NCBI GenBank assembly: GCA_963751355.1
Contig: CAVVVS010000042.1
Location: 1 to 6,318 of the forward strand
Reading direction: 5' to 3'
DNA: 6,318 nucleotides
DNA from: CAVVVS01 sp963751355
GTDB lineage: Bacteria > Bacteroidota > Ignavibacteria > Ignavibacteriales > Ignavibacteriaceae
Shown here: positions 6,187-6,318 of the stretch, piece after piece
How positions within the stretch are numbered: the stretch's first letter is position 1
Layout of the letters: every line of letters starts with the position of its first letter
Made by a program: the position numbers and the translations under genes
The notes under the pieces: model-generated
Database searches by the model: none
Seen by the model: only the letters and a program-made list of their open reading frames with translations
What the model was told of the DNA's origin: nothing

Positions 6187-6318
6187 CTAATTTCTCTGAG
6201 CAAAGATGTTTATATCATTCAGCAGAGCGTATTTTTCTATTTCACCCAATTTTTCTGCTTTGAGGCCATAATCTTTAGTTAATTTTTTAATGATTCAACG
6301 GTAGGAAAGATCCGATTA
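6187..6318 (-). pseudogene. Possible end of a decayed gene with a frameshift
   Basis: Read on the minus strand from the window edge, one frame gives NRIFPTVESLKN and then a stop (TAA at 6281-6279). The next frame continues as KKLTKDYGLKAEKLGEIE and on to a stop at 6189-6187. The two join smoothly if one A is added to a run of six A at 6284-6289. Both halves read as charged, helix-forming protein sequence rather than random AT-rich translation. The product was not recognised. It could be a true pseudogene end, a sequencing error in a homopolymer, or chance. It ends 83 bases upstream of the 425-residue gene. Confidence 0.3.

Overview
The window is AT-rich and carries three protein-coding genes, all on the minus strand. 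It most likely comes from an Ignavibacteria-type bacterium (Bacteroidota/Chlorobi group). The main evidence is the C-terminus of the protein at 224-2071, which ends in a type IX secretion (T9SS type A) sorting domain of the 'NYPNPFNPST' kind. That wording is typical of Ignavibacteria and close relatives. The AT-rich intergenic DNA and the weak or absent Shine-Dalgarno sequences fit this.

Transcription runs right to left. At the right edge (6187-6318) there is a short stretch of coding-like sequence with an apparent one-base frameshift, probably the end of a decayed gene. Two asparagine-synthetase-like genes follow, separated by 82 bases and probably in one operon. The first encodes a 425-residue protein with no glutaminase domain at all (4826-6103). 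The second encodes a 579-residue protein whose N-terminal glutaminase-like domain is shortened and lacks the catalytic Cys2 (3004-4743). Both keep the SGGxDS pyrophosphate loop of ATP-dependent amide-forming enzymes. Neither can take ammonia from glutamine in the usual way. Such proteins occur in surface-polysaccharide loci, where they are thought to amidate sugars, and in peptide or beta-lactam pathways, where they act as amide synthetases or macrolactam cyclases. The window does not decide between these.

A long gene-poor stretch (2072-3003) follows. It is very AT-rich apart from two GC-richer patches: a perfect short hairpin at 2340-2354 and a roughly 90-base island from 2456 that begins with a hairpin. 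Both look like remnants or copies of dispersed repeats. On the left is a separate gene for a secreted parallel beta-helix protein of 615 residues (224-2071). It is followed by a large imperfect inverted repeat (99-176) that resembles the common 'TCATCCTGAACGAAG' intergenic repeat and may also stop transcription.

No RNA gene, CRISPR array, complete mobile element or RiPP precursor was recognised. The most interesting point is the tandem pair of glutaminase-less asparagine-synthetase homologues.
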